Below are positions 8,359 to 17,114 of a stretch of 48,919 nucleotides of DNA, in pieces (within the stretch, counting starts at the first letter, position 1; each line of letters starts with the position of its first letter). A program made the translations under genes and the position numbers. The notes beneath the pieces are model-generated. The model was not told where the DNA came from. It did no database searches and was given only the letters and a program-made list of their open reading frames with translations. Source of the stretch: Roseibacillus sp. (GTDB taxonomy: Bacteria > Verrucomicrobiota > Verrucomicrobiia > Verrucomicrobiales > Akkermansiaceae); assembly GCA_029242545.1 (NCBI GenBank), contig JAQWTV010000006.1:1-48919 (forward strand). The letters are read 5' to 3'.

Positions 8359-9813
8359 ATGTCCTCTTCCTTCAGGGTCCGCTCTGTTTCGTTTCGCACG
8401 CGTTGGATGCAAACCCGGTTTCCCTTTCAGTATGGGATAGCCTCAATGACCGAGCTGCCACACGTGTTTGGGGTGATGGAGGGAGAGTCTCAGGGGGCTG
8501 GATGGCTGGGTCTTGCCTCGGAGGGACTTCCGCCCAAATGGTTCACCAAGGATCCAGAGACTCGTTTCGAGGAAGATCTGCCTGCCATGGTAGAGAGTAT
8601 CCGGAATGCGGCGGATCTTGCGGACAACTCCACCTACGATTCCGTCTTTTCTGCCTGGCACTCCCTCTATGAGCAGCAGGACTGTTGGGCGCGGGAACAG
8701 GGGTGCCCTCCGCTGCTGGCTCACCTGGGAACATCGTTCGTCGAGAGAATGCTCATTGATGGGTTCTGTCGTAGTGCGGGGCTGAGTTTTGTAGATGCGG
8801 TGCATTCGAATGCTCTGGGAATCGACCTCGGGAGGATTCATCCCGAGCTGGCCGGCACAGAGCCCAGTGACTGGCTGCCTGCCCAGGGGAAATCGGTCAT
8901 TGCCCGCCACACTGTGGGCCTCGGCGATCCTCTGCGGGTGGGTGATATCCCAGAGGGAGAACGCATTAGCGATGGATTGCCTCATGCTCTGCTCGAGGCC
9001 GCGGTGCAATACGGGCTCACCCATTTCAAGATAAAGATCTGTGGCAATCTTGAAGTCGACGTTCCGCGCCTGCGTGCTGTGGCGGCGGTGATTTCGGAAG
9101 CGAGCCCGGGCTTCCGCTATACGCTCGATGGTAATGAGCAATACCGGAACATCGAGACTTTCCGGACCCATTGGGAAACTTATCAGGCGGATCCAGACCT
9201 CGCTATCCTGTTCGAGGGCAACAGGCTGCTCTTTGTCGAGCAACCCCTGCATCGTGACGTAGCTCTCGAGGAGGGGGTTCGGCATGAGTTGGCGGCCTGG
9301 GCCGGGGCGCCGCCCATGATCATCGACGAGTCGGACGGCGAAATGAGCTGCCTGAGGAGAGCCATTGCGTTAGGTTACCGGGGGACCAGCCACAAGAACT
9401 GCAAGGGGGTGATCAAGGGACTCGCCAATCGCTGCCTGATCGAGTGGCATCGTCGGCATCATCCGGAAGAGGGTCCTTGGCTGATGAGCGGAGAAGACCT
9501 TGCCAACGTGGGTCCGGTGGCCCTGCTCAATGATCTTGCAGTAATGTCAGTTCTTGGAGTCGAGGACGTGGAGCGTAATGGGCACCATTACTTTGCGGGG
9601 CTGAGCATGTATCCCGGGGAACTGCAGGAGATGATGTGCGGGAGGCATCCAGACCTTTATGAAATGCGCCCGGAGGGCTACGCGTCCCTGCGGATTGAGG
9701 GTGGCGCGGTTTCCACGAGGTCCCTTGGGGAGACTCCTTTCGGACATGGGCTGGACCTTACGCCCGGGGTGTTGGATCTCCTCGGAGACGACGGGTTGCC
9801 GGGGCTGGATTGA
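8359..9813 (+). CDS. Enolase-superfamily protein (mandelate racemase/muconate lactonizing type)
   Basis: Counting from the ATG at 8359, the protein has 484 residues. Enolase-superfamily marks are present: K-x-K in HFKIKICG (224 and 226), a first metal ligand in TLDGNEQ (257), the second Glu in FVEQP (294), the third acidic position in IIDESDG (323), and Lys in SHKNCKGVIKG. Such enzymes abstract a proton next to a carboxylate and act as sugar-acid dehydratases, racemases or cycloisomerases. The N-terminal capping domain is longer than usual. The in-frame TTG at 8320 adds 13 residues without family character, so the ATG is preferred. No signal peptide is seen, so it is probably cytoplasmic. It is divergent from the symporter operon, which fits a sugar-acid catabolic role (inference). 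Confidence 0.8.
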   Translation: MSSSFRVRSVSFRTRWMQTRFPFQYGIASMTELPHVFGVMEGESQGAGWLGLASEGLPPKWFTKDPETRFEEDLPAMVESIRNAADLADNSTYDSVFSAWHSLYEQQDCWAREQGCPPLLAHLGTSFVERMLIDGFCRSAGLSFVDAVHSNALGIDLGRIHPELAGTEPSDWLPAQGKSVIARHTVGLGDPLRVGDIPEGERISDGLPHALLEAAVQYGLTHFKIKICGNLEVDVPRLRAVAAVISEASPGFRYTLDGNEQYRNIETFRTHWETYQADPDLAILFEGNRLLFVEQPLHRDVALEEGVRHELAAWAGAPPMIIDESDGEMSCLRRAIALGYRGTSHKNCKGVIKGLANRCLIEWHRRHHPEEGPWLMSGEDLANVGPVALLNDLAVMSVLGVEDVERNGHHYFAGLSMYPGELQEMMCGRHPDLYEMRPEGYASLRIEGGAVSTRSLGETPFGHGLDLTPGVLDLLGDDGLPGLD

Positions 9814-9842
9814 GGATGCGTGGCCTCTCTGGCCCGGGGGTA

Positions 9843-10841
9843 TCAGGAGGTCTCCATGACGAGCTTTCCGAATTGCCCGGATGTTTCCATCGAGGAAATG
9901 AGAGAGGCGCCCTCAGCGAGTGCTGAAATGGAGTGGATCACCGGTTTCAGCTCGTGCGTTTTCACAAAAGAAATCATCTCTGCGAAGTCGGAGAGTGATC
10001 CCATCGTAGACCCGATGAGCTGAAGCTGATTCCAGAAATGGTAGCGAATAGGGAAGGCCACTGATGGTCCGGCAGTTCCTCCGTAGCTTACTACGCGTCC
10101 TCCAGGCCGGACCAGAGGAAGGAGGTCGCCGAAATGTTCTCCAGCGGCCCCATCGAGGATCATGTCCACGCGTCCGTGCTCAGAGAGAAACGCATCGGAC
10201 CATTCTTCATTTGTGTAGTTTGCCCCGGATGAGGCCCCAAGCGTGATGGCTTGGGAAATCTTGTGTTCGCAGGACGAACTGACGAAGACTCTTGCGCCAG
10301 CGGCGTGTGCCATTTTCAGGGCGATGGTAGCCACCCCTCCACCGATGCCGGTGATCAGGATGGACTCTTCAGGCTTGAGTTTACCCTGCGAGAAAAGAGC
10401 CCGATAGGCGGTCAGGCCAGCGAGGGGCAAAGCTGCCGCTTCATGAGGAGTCAGGTGGGGAGGTTTCTCCGTGATCTGCTGCACGGGGACCGAGATGTAT
10501 TCGGCGAAGGTGCCATTATCGGGCATGCCTAGAATACGGAAATCCTGCCCCTGGACGAGTTGGTCTGCGCCCCACTGGAGGCTGGGGTTGATCAGGACCT
10601 CCTTGCCCACGAGGGAGGAGTCTACCCTTTCTCCTGCTTTTTCCACGATTCCGGCTCCATCGGAGCCCAGGACGCAGGGAGCCTCAATGTTCGGATAGCC
10701 GCCTCTGGTGATCCAGAAATCTCTCCTGTTCAAGGCAGCTGCCGCGAGTCGGATCAGAACTTCTCCCGGAGTCGGGAGGGGATCATTGGTTTCCTTAAAT
10801 TCTATGGCGCCGTCGACAGAGGTAAGAACGAGAGCTTTCAC
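9843..10841 (-). CDS. MDR-family NAD(P)-dependent oxidoreductase (quinone reductase-like)
   Basis: Medium-chain dehydrogenase/reductase of 332 residues. The N-terminal GroES-like domain shows ALNRRDFWITRGGYP and VLGSDGAGIVEKAG. The Rossmann domain begins at ILITGIGGGVATIALKMA, and YRALF lies just before it. The catalytic and structural zinc cysteines of alcohol dehydrogenases are missing, which fits the zinc-independent NADPH:quinone reductase and enoyl reductase branch. It probably reduces a carbonyl or activated double bond in the cytoplasm; the substrate is unknown. It is convergent with the enolase-superfamily gene (29 bases between stops) and lies 67 bases downstream of the giant CotH gene on the same strand. 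Confidence 0.88.
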   Translation of the reverse strand: MKALVLTSVDGAIEFKETNDPLPTPGEVLIRLAAAALNRRDFWITRGGYPNIEAPCVLGSDGAGIVEKAGERVDSSLVGKEVLINPSLQWGADQLVQGQDFRILGMPDNGTFAEYISVPVQQITEKPPHLTPHEAAALPLAGLTAYRALFSQGKLKPEESILITGIGGGVATIALKMAHAAGARVFVSSSCEHKISQAITLGASSGANYTNEEWSDAFLSEHGRVDMILDGAAGEHFGDLLPLVRPGGRVVSYGGTAGPSVAFPIRYHFWNQLQLIGSTMGSLSDFAEMISFVKTHELKPVIHSISALAEGASLISSMETSGQFGKLVMETS

Positions 10842-10908
10842 AGACGGGAGACTCCTACCTATTCGGGGTCGTTACAAGGGTGCATCCGAGAGAAGGTTGA
10901 TTCAATCA

Positions 10909-13900
10909 TCAGGGTATTGAGGTGACGGAAATTCTCAGGAAGAGTCGTGGATAAGGAGCCATGGTGATGCTGGCCTTGCGTAGCCCGCTCGAGTTCCCGG
11001 TGGGCACAGCCACATCGCCAAGCGGGGTCCAAGTGACTAGATCCGTGGAAAATTCCACGATGCTACGAACGTCACTTAAGAGGGGGTTGCTTGGGAAAGT
11101 GAGAGTCAGTTCACCGCCCTCGACTACTGGGGAGGGCGCGAGGGAGGCGTCAGCAAGCAGAGGGTTCAGGCCAAGGGCATACTCCACGATATTGAGGAAT
11201 CCATCGAGGTCGAAGTCTTCCAGCTCACTGGACCCGGGAGGGGACCCCGGCCCAAAAGTCAGCTCGCGAAAGTCAGCATATGAAATTTCCGCTGCTCCGG
11301 TTCCGGGAGAGGGGGTTTCTCCGGTCCAGCTGGAGGAAAAATTGCCAAAGAGAGAGGAATCAACCCGGTGTAGTGAGCCCCCGTTGCCGTCCGGGCCGGT
11401 CGGCCAGGGAGCGGTGGCGAGATAGTGCACCTCATCTTCAGTGACCTGGGGGTAGAGATCGAGGTCAGTCGGAGGGGGGATATCAGGTCGCTGCAGACGC
11501 ACAATACCTTGATCATTGCGTAGAGGCCCATCGCTCCATGGACCGAGAAGAGGGACTTCCGTTCCTATTCCATAGTGAGAGCGGAAGTTCGTTGAACTGA
11601 TCAGGTCAGTTACCGGGTCAAAGCCAACCACCAGGATGGTTTCTCCCGTGTTGAGTGAATGGTCTGCGGTGAAATCAAAATCAACGCCGCCCCGTATTCT
11701 CCAATTGGCAAGATTCTCAATGGCCGGCCCGGGATTGAAGAGTTCGACATACTCGAAACTGTTTTCCGGAGTTGCCACCGGATGGTACATCACTTCCGAA
11801 ATGATCACCGGACCTACTTGAGCAGGGGCATTCATTGAACCGAAGGTGGTCGCAGTCATGCTGACGAGAGTTTCGCTTCCTCCGCCATTGGGCCATCGCC
11901 CCAGCGCCTCACTGGCACGCGCGGCGGCGAATTCTACGACGTCCACGAACCTGAGAAGGTGACCTTGGGCGTTGCCCTCGAGCAGCCAGACCTTGTCGCC
12001 TTGTGCAGAAAGTGCGAAGGGCTCTCCACTCGTATAGGCTCCCTTGGTGCCGTGATTGTCGATGAAGGCAGCGGGGATTGTAAAGCTGTCAGGGTCGGTG
12101 GCTGTTACCTCGAATGTGCCATTATAGGCTCCGGTTCCAGCATACCCGGAGATGGTAATCACGTCGCCGGTTGATAGACCATGGCCGGGCCTGAAAACGG
12201 TGGCAGGAGCGGTTGCATCGCTACCGGCATACGAGGAAATGCTGAGATCCTGCGGGGCATTAAAATCGTTCTCGTCCCAAGTCATGTAGCCCCCGGCCGG
12301 AATATTCCCGGTGGGAATACGAAACTTCCGGTAGTTGCCACTGGCATCGGAGAGATACCAGTTCATTACCTCAATCGAGCTGCTTGTCGTGTTGTGGAGT
12401 TCGATCCGGTCAAGAGCGGGCAAGTCCGTGTTGGTGAGGACCTCGTTGATGACAATGCGCCCGTCGGGGCCCGCCCCAGAAGCCCCCGGGGAGCCATTAT
12501 ATTCGCTGCTGGAGCGCCAGTTCTCGGAATTATCGTAGTCCGACGCAGGGTCGATGACTTCAAGCGAGGATCCGATTCCGTCGGCCCGCCCGGGCCAGGT
12601 TCCCCTGTCATTGTAGACAAAATCCTGAATGCTGCTGCCGTCCGATGTCACGAGGGAAATGCGCTCTCCTCCATTGTTGAGGGTCCCGGAATACTGCCCT
12701 GCCACGGGAAGTCCCGTGCCATAGCGCGTTTCAAATCCCTCGAGATCGGCGACAATGACGGCGTATCCAGCTGGTTGGAGGTTGATGACGGGAAAGGTGA
12801 AGGTGATCCCGTCCGTGAACTGCACGCCGTCCAGGGTGACTGCGCTGTCGCTGACATTGGAGATCTCGATGAATTCAAAATCTCCACCACGGTAAAGGCG
12901 AGGAATTGAGAGGTTGGCCCCGTCGCTCGCTTCCAGAGCACTGGGGGAGAGCGCGTTGTAGTTGATTTCTGTGATACGCAGATCGGAGGCGGTGGCGCGG
13001 CGCTCGAGGTAAAAGAAGGCTTCGCTGAGTGGAGACCAGGAATCTCCACCTCCTACCCGCGCTCTCATGCGAACCAATCCACTGGAGGGCAACGTGATTT
13101 GCCCGGAGAGGAGAATGGCTCTGGGGGAAAGGTTTCCACCTTCGAGGCGAGGGTCTGTGCCGTCCGTGGTGTAGTAGATCGAGCCCGAGGATGCAGTGGC
13201 GGAGAGTGTTCCTCCGGTGGGAAGGTCGCCGCCGTGCTGGGTCCCGCCGTTCACCGTGAAAAGAGGAGGCTGAATGGTCCCGAGGTAGGTGTCCGAGGTT
13301 CCCGAGAAACGCCGTGATCGCCAGGTGCTGATGATCCGGTCGGTGCGATTGGTTCCTGAGGTCGGGAACCAGGATCCGAGTACTCCATTACTTGGGCTTG
13401 TCCCTGGCCCCCCGGGGGTCCCGTAGACCGCTCGAGTCCAGTTTTCGTCGCGTGTGTAGTTGCCGCTGAATCCTCCTCCACTGCGGTCGTCGCCCCAGCG
13501 AGCAGATTCGCAGATGATGGCGGTGTCAATCTGGTCGGCATACTTCTGAAATCGGTTCCGGTTTGCGAGATTTGTGAGGGCGCCTCCATGGAAGAGGTGT
13601 TTGTAGGCGCGATCGGCAAAGCGGACCCTGAATTCCCGAAATCTCTCGAGATCATCAAAGATGAGCGCCCCGTCCAGAGCTCCGCTGTTGCTGGGAGCGC
13701 TGGTATTGGTTTCATCCTCCAGAATGCGTTCGGTATCCCAGCAGTAGAAGCGCCACGGGGCATTGGCAGCGCCTCCGCCTGCGGCACGCCAGTTGTCATT
13801 GTTTTTCAGGTCGGCGTTTCGGCCAAAATATTCGGCGATGACAAAGTCGATGTAATTGTCCACATCGATGACTCTCTGGATTCGAGCCCAAGTGGTCCGC

Positions 13901-16023
13901 GTATTGGTGACGAGCGACTTCATGGAATTGAAGGAGCTCGACTCCTCCGAGGTCAGTCGGCCTGGATTCAGGCCGAGAACTTCGTCGTCCTCAAAGCCGT
14001 TGTAGGCTGCGTAATGGTCGTTCTCGAGGCGCTCGTGGAGATTGTAAACGCCCCAGTAAAGGCCGTTGAGATACAAGTGCACGAAGTGACCCTGCCCCCC
14101 GTCGGAATTGCCCATGTCGATCATGCAATCACGCGCCCACTGGTCGCGGATCATAGTTGCCCGGGCTCGCTGCCCGCTGTTGCTGTGGTGCCATGAGTTG
14201 TTGTACATGGCTCGAAGGTGAATACTGTCAAAGGTGGTAACGTCAGTACCCTCGAAGACCGGGTAGTTCAGCTTTCCAGGCCCATAGAGGTCGCGGAAGC
14301 GCAGACTGAGAGAGTGCTTGATTGATGAGCCGGGGTTGCGGCTGGCACCACCCTGAAGCTTGCATCCGCAGTCGATCTGGAACCCTCCCTCAATATTCAC
14401 ACCATCGTTGGTGGGGTCGGGATGAAAATATTCGGCAGAGACCGAAGCCTCGATACTGCGATTCTGAGTGTCGACGTAGATGCCGTTTGGACCAAAGAAA
14501 GCGTCTTCTTCTCCCGTGACTGAGAGAGTTGGAATGTCCCGCAATCCTCTCTGGAGACGGGCAGAATACTGCCGTGAACGGGTGATCTGGGTATCCATGT
14601 CATAATCAGCCCTTGGTTCGCCTCCCCAGCTGGTCGGATAGCCGGAAGGCCGGGTCTGGCTGGCGACGTCGTCGGGAAAGATATAGGTCCGGGTAACCAC
14701 CTTGGAGGATTGGAAATCTGCTTTGTGGGCCATGGCTCGCACTACCTGTGTCCCCGCAATACTGATGGGCTCACTGTAGATCAGGCCCCGGTTGGGCGAT
14801 GGGGGCGAGCCATCGATGGTGTAGCGGATTTCTGCTCCGTCGGTAACGGTAGACAACTGCAATTGGAACTGGTCGGTGAAGAATCCACGGTCAACGCTGA
14901 AGGCGGGATCTTCCACGAATCCAGCAAAGGATTCTCCGTTCTGTGCGCCAGGAGTGAGACTTGAGAAGAAGCCGGGTGCTCCGGTCGCAGGGTTTGTGAT
15001 CTGGACCGAGTTCAGTTCCGGGGAAATCAACATGTCCGAGCTGTTCAGGCCATCGTTCAAGCCATGAATGGCAAGGATGTTCGTTCCGTTTCTCAGAAGC
15101 TGTATGCGGTTGTTCAAGTCGAAGGACTGGTAGACCAGTGCCTCGCTATCAGAATGGTTGGAAGTTGCCTCTGAGTCGTATGAGAGATCCCCCTCGGCGG
15201 GAGAGTTCGCGGATTCAATAAGCTCTCCGTTAAGATATGCGGCAAAGCCATCGTCATATTTCATGCGAAGGGATAATTCTGAGACTGATGATGCCTCCGT
15301 GAGTTGAAAAGGTATCCGGAGGTAGAGGCTGGTGTTAACTCCATTCAGCTCCTCTCCAAGGTTGCCCCCCGCCCCGAACTCGGGAACGTAAGTGTTGTCC
15401 TCGTCATAGCCAACGCCGATTGCTGCGTCGATCCATCCAGAGTCATCAAAGAGGAGTTCAGTCCAGGAAGTTCCGAGGGCGGAATCGGCAGCAGTTGGAA
15501 TCCGGACAGTAGCCTGCGTGTTCTGAGACAGGAGGGTAAGGGATGTAGAGGTGCCCGACTGCATCAGGCCATAGGAAACGTTCTCTCTCTGGCGGGGCAG
15601 GGGAGCATTAGGTCCACCGAAATCTGCGATTACCGAGACGCCGTCCGGAGAAATGAGGCCAAGATACTCTCCCTGCTCATCGAGCTTGAAGTTGGTATGA
15701 AGTTCCCCGCCGGCGCCCCTCCGGTCCTTTCCAGAGGCGAATACGAGAAGAAACTGGCGTGGTTCCAGCCGGAGCGATGGAAAAGGCCACTTGGTGAGAA
15801 ATGAAGGGTTGTCAGTGAGATAGTAGCCTCCCAGATCGACCGCCTGGGAACCGGAGTTAAAGACTTCGATCCAGTCTGAAGGGTCTCCATCACTATCAAG
15901 AAGCCCATCGCTGTTGTCGGCGAGAAACTCGCTGATGTAGAGGCGGGCGGAGGCTTGCGATATCATCAGGAGCCCGAAGGTGAGCAGCCAGATTACCGGG
16001 ATGGATCGGCGAAAAGGGGGCAT
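10909..16023 (-). CDS. Giant secreted CotH/lamin-tail exoprotein (1704 residues)
   Basis: Signal peptide (residues 1-26), then a lamin-tail domain (27-135, LYISEFLADNSDGLLDSDGD), a beta-sandwich module (about 170-345, DDGFAAYLNGELIES), and a chitobiase/hexosaminidase C-terminal-like domain (370-450, AEIRYTIDGSPPSPNRGLIY). A CotH kinase-like domain follows (about 495-850) with GCKLQGGASRNPGSS, HLYLNGLYWGVYNLHER and the acidic motif FYCWDTERILED. There is a second hexosaminidase-like segment (about 920-1005), then three lamin-tail domains (about 1012-1150, 1195-1380, 1403-1550). A C-terminal beta domain follows a DFDLDGFLNIVEYALGLNP spacer typical of Verrucomicrobia. The third lamin-tail carries an insert like the E1 FCCH domain (1270-1322). 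CotH of Bacillus spores is a protein kinase; activity here is inferred. The gene is divergent from VTC and DUF4956 genes, families I recall near CotH genes elsewhere. Confidence 0.88.
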   Translation of the reverse strand: MPPFRRSIPVIWLLTFGLLMISQASARLYISEFLADNSDGLLDSDGDPSDWIEVFNSGSQAVDLGGYYLTDNPSFLTKWPFPSLRLEPRQFLLVFASGKDRRGAGGELHTNFKLDEQGEYLGLISPDGVSVIADFGGPNAPLPRQRENVSYGLMQSGTSTSLTLLSQNTQATVRIPTAADSALGTSWTELLFDDSGWIDAAIGVGYDEDNTYVPEFGAGGNLGEELNGVNTSLYLRIPFQLTEASSVSELSLRMKYDDGFAAYLNGELIESANSPAEGDLSYDSEATSNHSDSEALVYQSFDLNNRIQLLRNGTNILAIHGLNDGLNSSDMLISPELNSVQITNPATGAPGFFSSLTPGAQNGESFAGFVEDPAFSVDRGFFTDQFQLQLSTVTDGAEIRYTIDGSPPSPNRGLIYSEPISIAGTQVVRAMAHKADFQSSKVVTRTYIFPDDVASQTRPSGYPTSWGGEPRADYDMDTQITRSRQYSARLQRGLRDIPTLSVTGEEDAFFGPNGIYVDTQNRSIEASVSAEYFHPDPTNDGVNIEGGFQIDCGCKLQGGASRNPGSSIKHSLSLRFRDLYGPGKLNYPVFEGTDVTTFDSIHLRAMYNNSWHHSNSGQRARATMIRDQWARDCMIDMGNSDGGQGHFVHLYLNGLYWGVYNLHERLENDHYAAYNGFEDDEVLGLNPGRLTSEESSSFNSMKSLVTNTRTTWARIQRVIDVDNYIDFVIAEYFGRNADLKNNDNWRAAGGGAANAPWRFYCWDTERILEDETNTSAPSNSGALDGALIFDDLERFREFRVRFADRAYKHLFHGGALTNLANRNRFQKYADQIDTAIICESARWGDDRSGGGFSGNYTRDENWTRAVYGTPGGPGTSPSNGVLGSWFPTSGTNRTDRIISTWRSRRFSGTSDTYLGTIQPPLFTVNGGTQHGGDLPTGGTLSATASSGSIYYTTDGTDPRLEGGNLSPRAILLSGQITLPSSGLVRMRARVGGGDSWSPLSEAFFYLERRATASDLRITEINYNALSPSALEASDGANLSIPRLYRGGDFEFIEISNVSDSAVTLDGVQFTDGITFTFPVINLQPAGYAVIVADLEGFETRYGTGLPVAGQYSGTLNNGGERISLVTSDGSSIQDFVYNDRGTWPGRADGIGSSLEVIDPASDYDNSENWRSSSEYNGSPGASGAGPDGRIVINEVLTNTDLPALDRIELHNTTSSSIEVMNWYLSDASGNYRKFRIPTGNIPAGGYMTWDENDFNAPQDLSISSYAGSDATAPATVFRPGHGLSTGDVITISGYAGTGAYNGTFEVTATDPDSFTIPAAFIDNHGTKGAYTSGEPFALSAQGDKVWLLEGNAQGHLLRFVDVVEFAAARASEALGRWPNGGGSETLVSMTATTFGSMNAPAQVGPVIISEVMYHPVATPENSFEYVELFNPGPAIENLANWRIRGGVDFDFTADHSLNTGETILVVGFDPVTDLISSTNFRSHYGIGTEVPLLGPWSDGPLRNDQGIVRLQRPDIPPPTDLDLYPQVTEDEVHYLATAPWPTGPDGNGGSLHRVDSSLFGNFSSSWTGETPSPGTGAAEISYADFRELTFGPGSPPGSSELEDFDLDGFLNIVEYALGLNPLLADASLAPSPVVEGGELTLTFPSNPLLSDVRSIVEFSTDLVTWTPLGDVAVPTGNSSGLRKASITMAPYPRLFLRISVTSIP

Positions 16024-16324
16024 GGGGGTACGATTCTGGGGTGATTGGACACTATAAGTTCCGGAGGCGCAAAGGGCACCCCAAATCTCGAAGGAATCAA
16101 AGAAGTTTGTGAATGGGTTCCTCGAAGTAGTCTGTCTGAGGTAATAGGTCAGTCATAGAGGGTAGAATCCAGTCCTGAGCGGTTAATAGCCGCCATTGGG
16201 GGAGTAGAATCGGGAGTTGTGGAGAAGGCTCTGGTTTATTACTATTGTGACGCGAACGACACTCCGGGGCTTACAAGGCCCTCATCTTGGCGGCGCAATT
16301 CTCACCCCTTCCTTTCAGTTAACA
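16024..16324. other. Divergent intergenic region between CotH and VTC genes
   Basis: About 300 bases hold no convincing gene. The region must contain promoters for both the minus-strand CotH gene and the plus-strand VTC operon. The ORF frame of the VTC gene stays open back to a TTG at 16217, with a purine-rich GGGGGAG at 16198-16204 upstream of it, but the residues it would add do not look like protein. A TATAGT-like hexamer lies shortly before the CotH ATG on the minus strand. I could not identify a confident -35/-10 pair. Confidence 0.4.
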
Positions 16325-17095
16325 GTGAGCTTAAGCAGGACTGAGTATAAATTCTGGATCGACGCTGAGCAGTATTGCCAGTGGAAGGATGAGATTTCCC
16401 AGCGCTTAGCTGTGGACCAGAATCCTGGAAATTCTGGAGACTATCCAATTCTCTCCCAGTATTACGATACTGCCGAGCGTGACTGCTACTGGGAGAAGCA
16501 ACGGGGATTCAAGAGTCGGCGTAAGATCCGGTTGCGGATCTATGGTTCAGAGACCGCCAAGATCCCCCCTGCGGGCTTTCTGGAAGTAAAACATAAATTG
16601 CAGGGTCTTGGGGTGAAGCGCCGTCTTCCCATGTCGATTGAAGCCGCCCAGAACTTTGGCCTCGGCGACGACGATGTCCTGAGAGGAATGTATGATCAGG
16701 TGGGCCGGTCGGGTCGTATCATTATCGATGAAGTTCTTGGAATGCGCGCGGCGGGTCACAATCCATCCATGCAGATTCGCTACGACCGCAATGCCTTCAG
16801 CTCCCCGGACGGCAAGTTGAGAATTACCTTTGATAACCTCCTGCGGTGTCGTCCTGAATTCCCCAAGTTGCTTCCTGACGATCAGGATTTCAGCAAATTT
16901 ATCATCGCGGAGGGAGAGTCCATCATGGAGGTAAAATCTATCGGGGCTGTCCCTTACTGGCTGCGGCAGCGAGCCGGTGAAACCGGATTGAGCCGTCGCA
17001 GTTTCAGTAAGTATTGTACCTCGCTGGAAAAACATGATCCGGTTCTCGGGTCTCAGCTCAGGCAGGCAAGGCAGCGACAGGAATCTGCTGCCTGA
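16325..17095 (+). CDS. VTC-domain polyphosphate polymerase-like protein
   Basis: Homologue of the catalytic tunnel domain of yeast Vtc4, which builds polyphosphate from ATP. All recognisable tunnel motifs are present and in order: RTEYKFWI, LSQYYDT, KIRLRIYG (Arg pair), FLEVKHK (E-x-K), KRRLPM, IRYDRNAF, LRITFDN, IMEVKS (E-x-K) and SKYC. The domain is cytosolic, with no signal or membrane segment. The start is uncertain. I prefer the GTG at 16325, just before the first family motif; in-frame TTG 16217 and GTG 16247 would add residues with no family resemblance. The DUF4956 gene begins 20 bases after the stop, followed by the prepilin gene, so the three form an operon divergent from the CotH gene. 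Polyphosphate synthesis is a family-based inference; triphosphate hydrolysis is possible in this superfamily (CYTH/TTM). Confidence 0.85.
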   Translation: MSLSRTEYKFWIDAEQYCQWKDEISQRLAVDQNPGNSGDYPILSQYYDTAERDCYWEKQRGFKSRRKIRLRIYGSETAKIPPAGFLEVKHKLQGLGVKRRLPMSIEAAQNFGLGDDDVLRGMYDQVGRSGRIIIDEVLGMRAAGHNPSMQIRYDRNAFSSPDGKLRITFDNLLRCRPEFPKLLPDDQDFSKFIIAEGESIMEVKSIGAVPYWLRQRAGETGLSRRSFSKYCTSLEKHDPVLGSQLRQARQRQESAA

Positions 17096-17114
17096 ATCTA
17101 ATTTTCTTAATTCA

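Noticed and set aside
8443..9285. 280-codon minus-strand open frame opposite the enolase-superfamily gene
   Set aside because: Shadow frame. The plus-strand frame carries K-x-K, DGNE and EQP motifs in order; the minus frame shows nothing recognisable.
9821..9835. GGCC...GGCC symmetry between the convergent enolase-superfamily and MDR genes
   Set aside because: Only a four-base stem with no T-run; expected by chance in GC-rich DNA.
12181..12909. 242-codon plus-strand open frame opposite the giant CotH gene
   Set aside because: Antisense to lamin-tail domains, with low-complexity Gly/Val-rich translation as expected of a shadow frame.
16217..16324. N-terminal extension of the VTC gene from a TTG start
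   Set aside because: The 36 extra residues do not resemble VTC proteins or a signal peptide. The GTG at 16325 lies just before the first family motif. It remains possible because of the GGGGGAG upstream.
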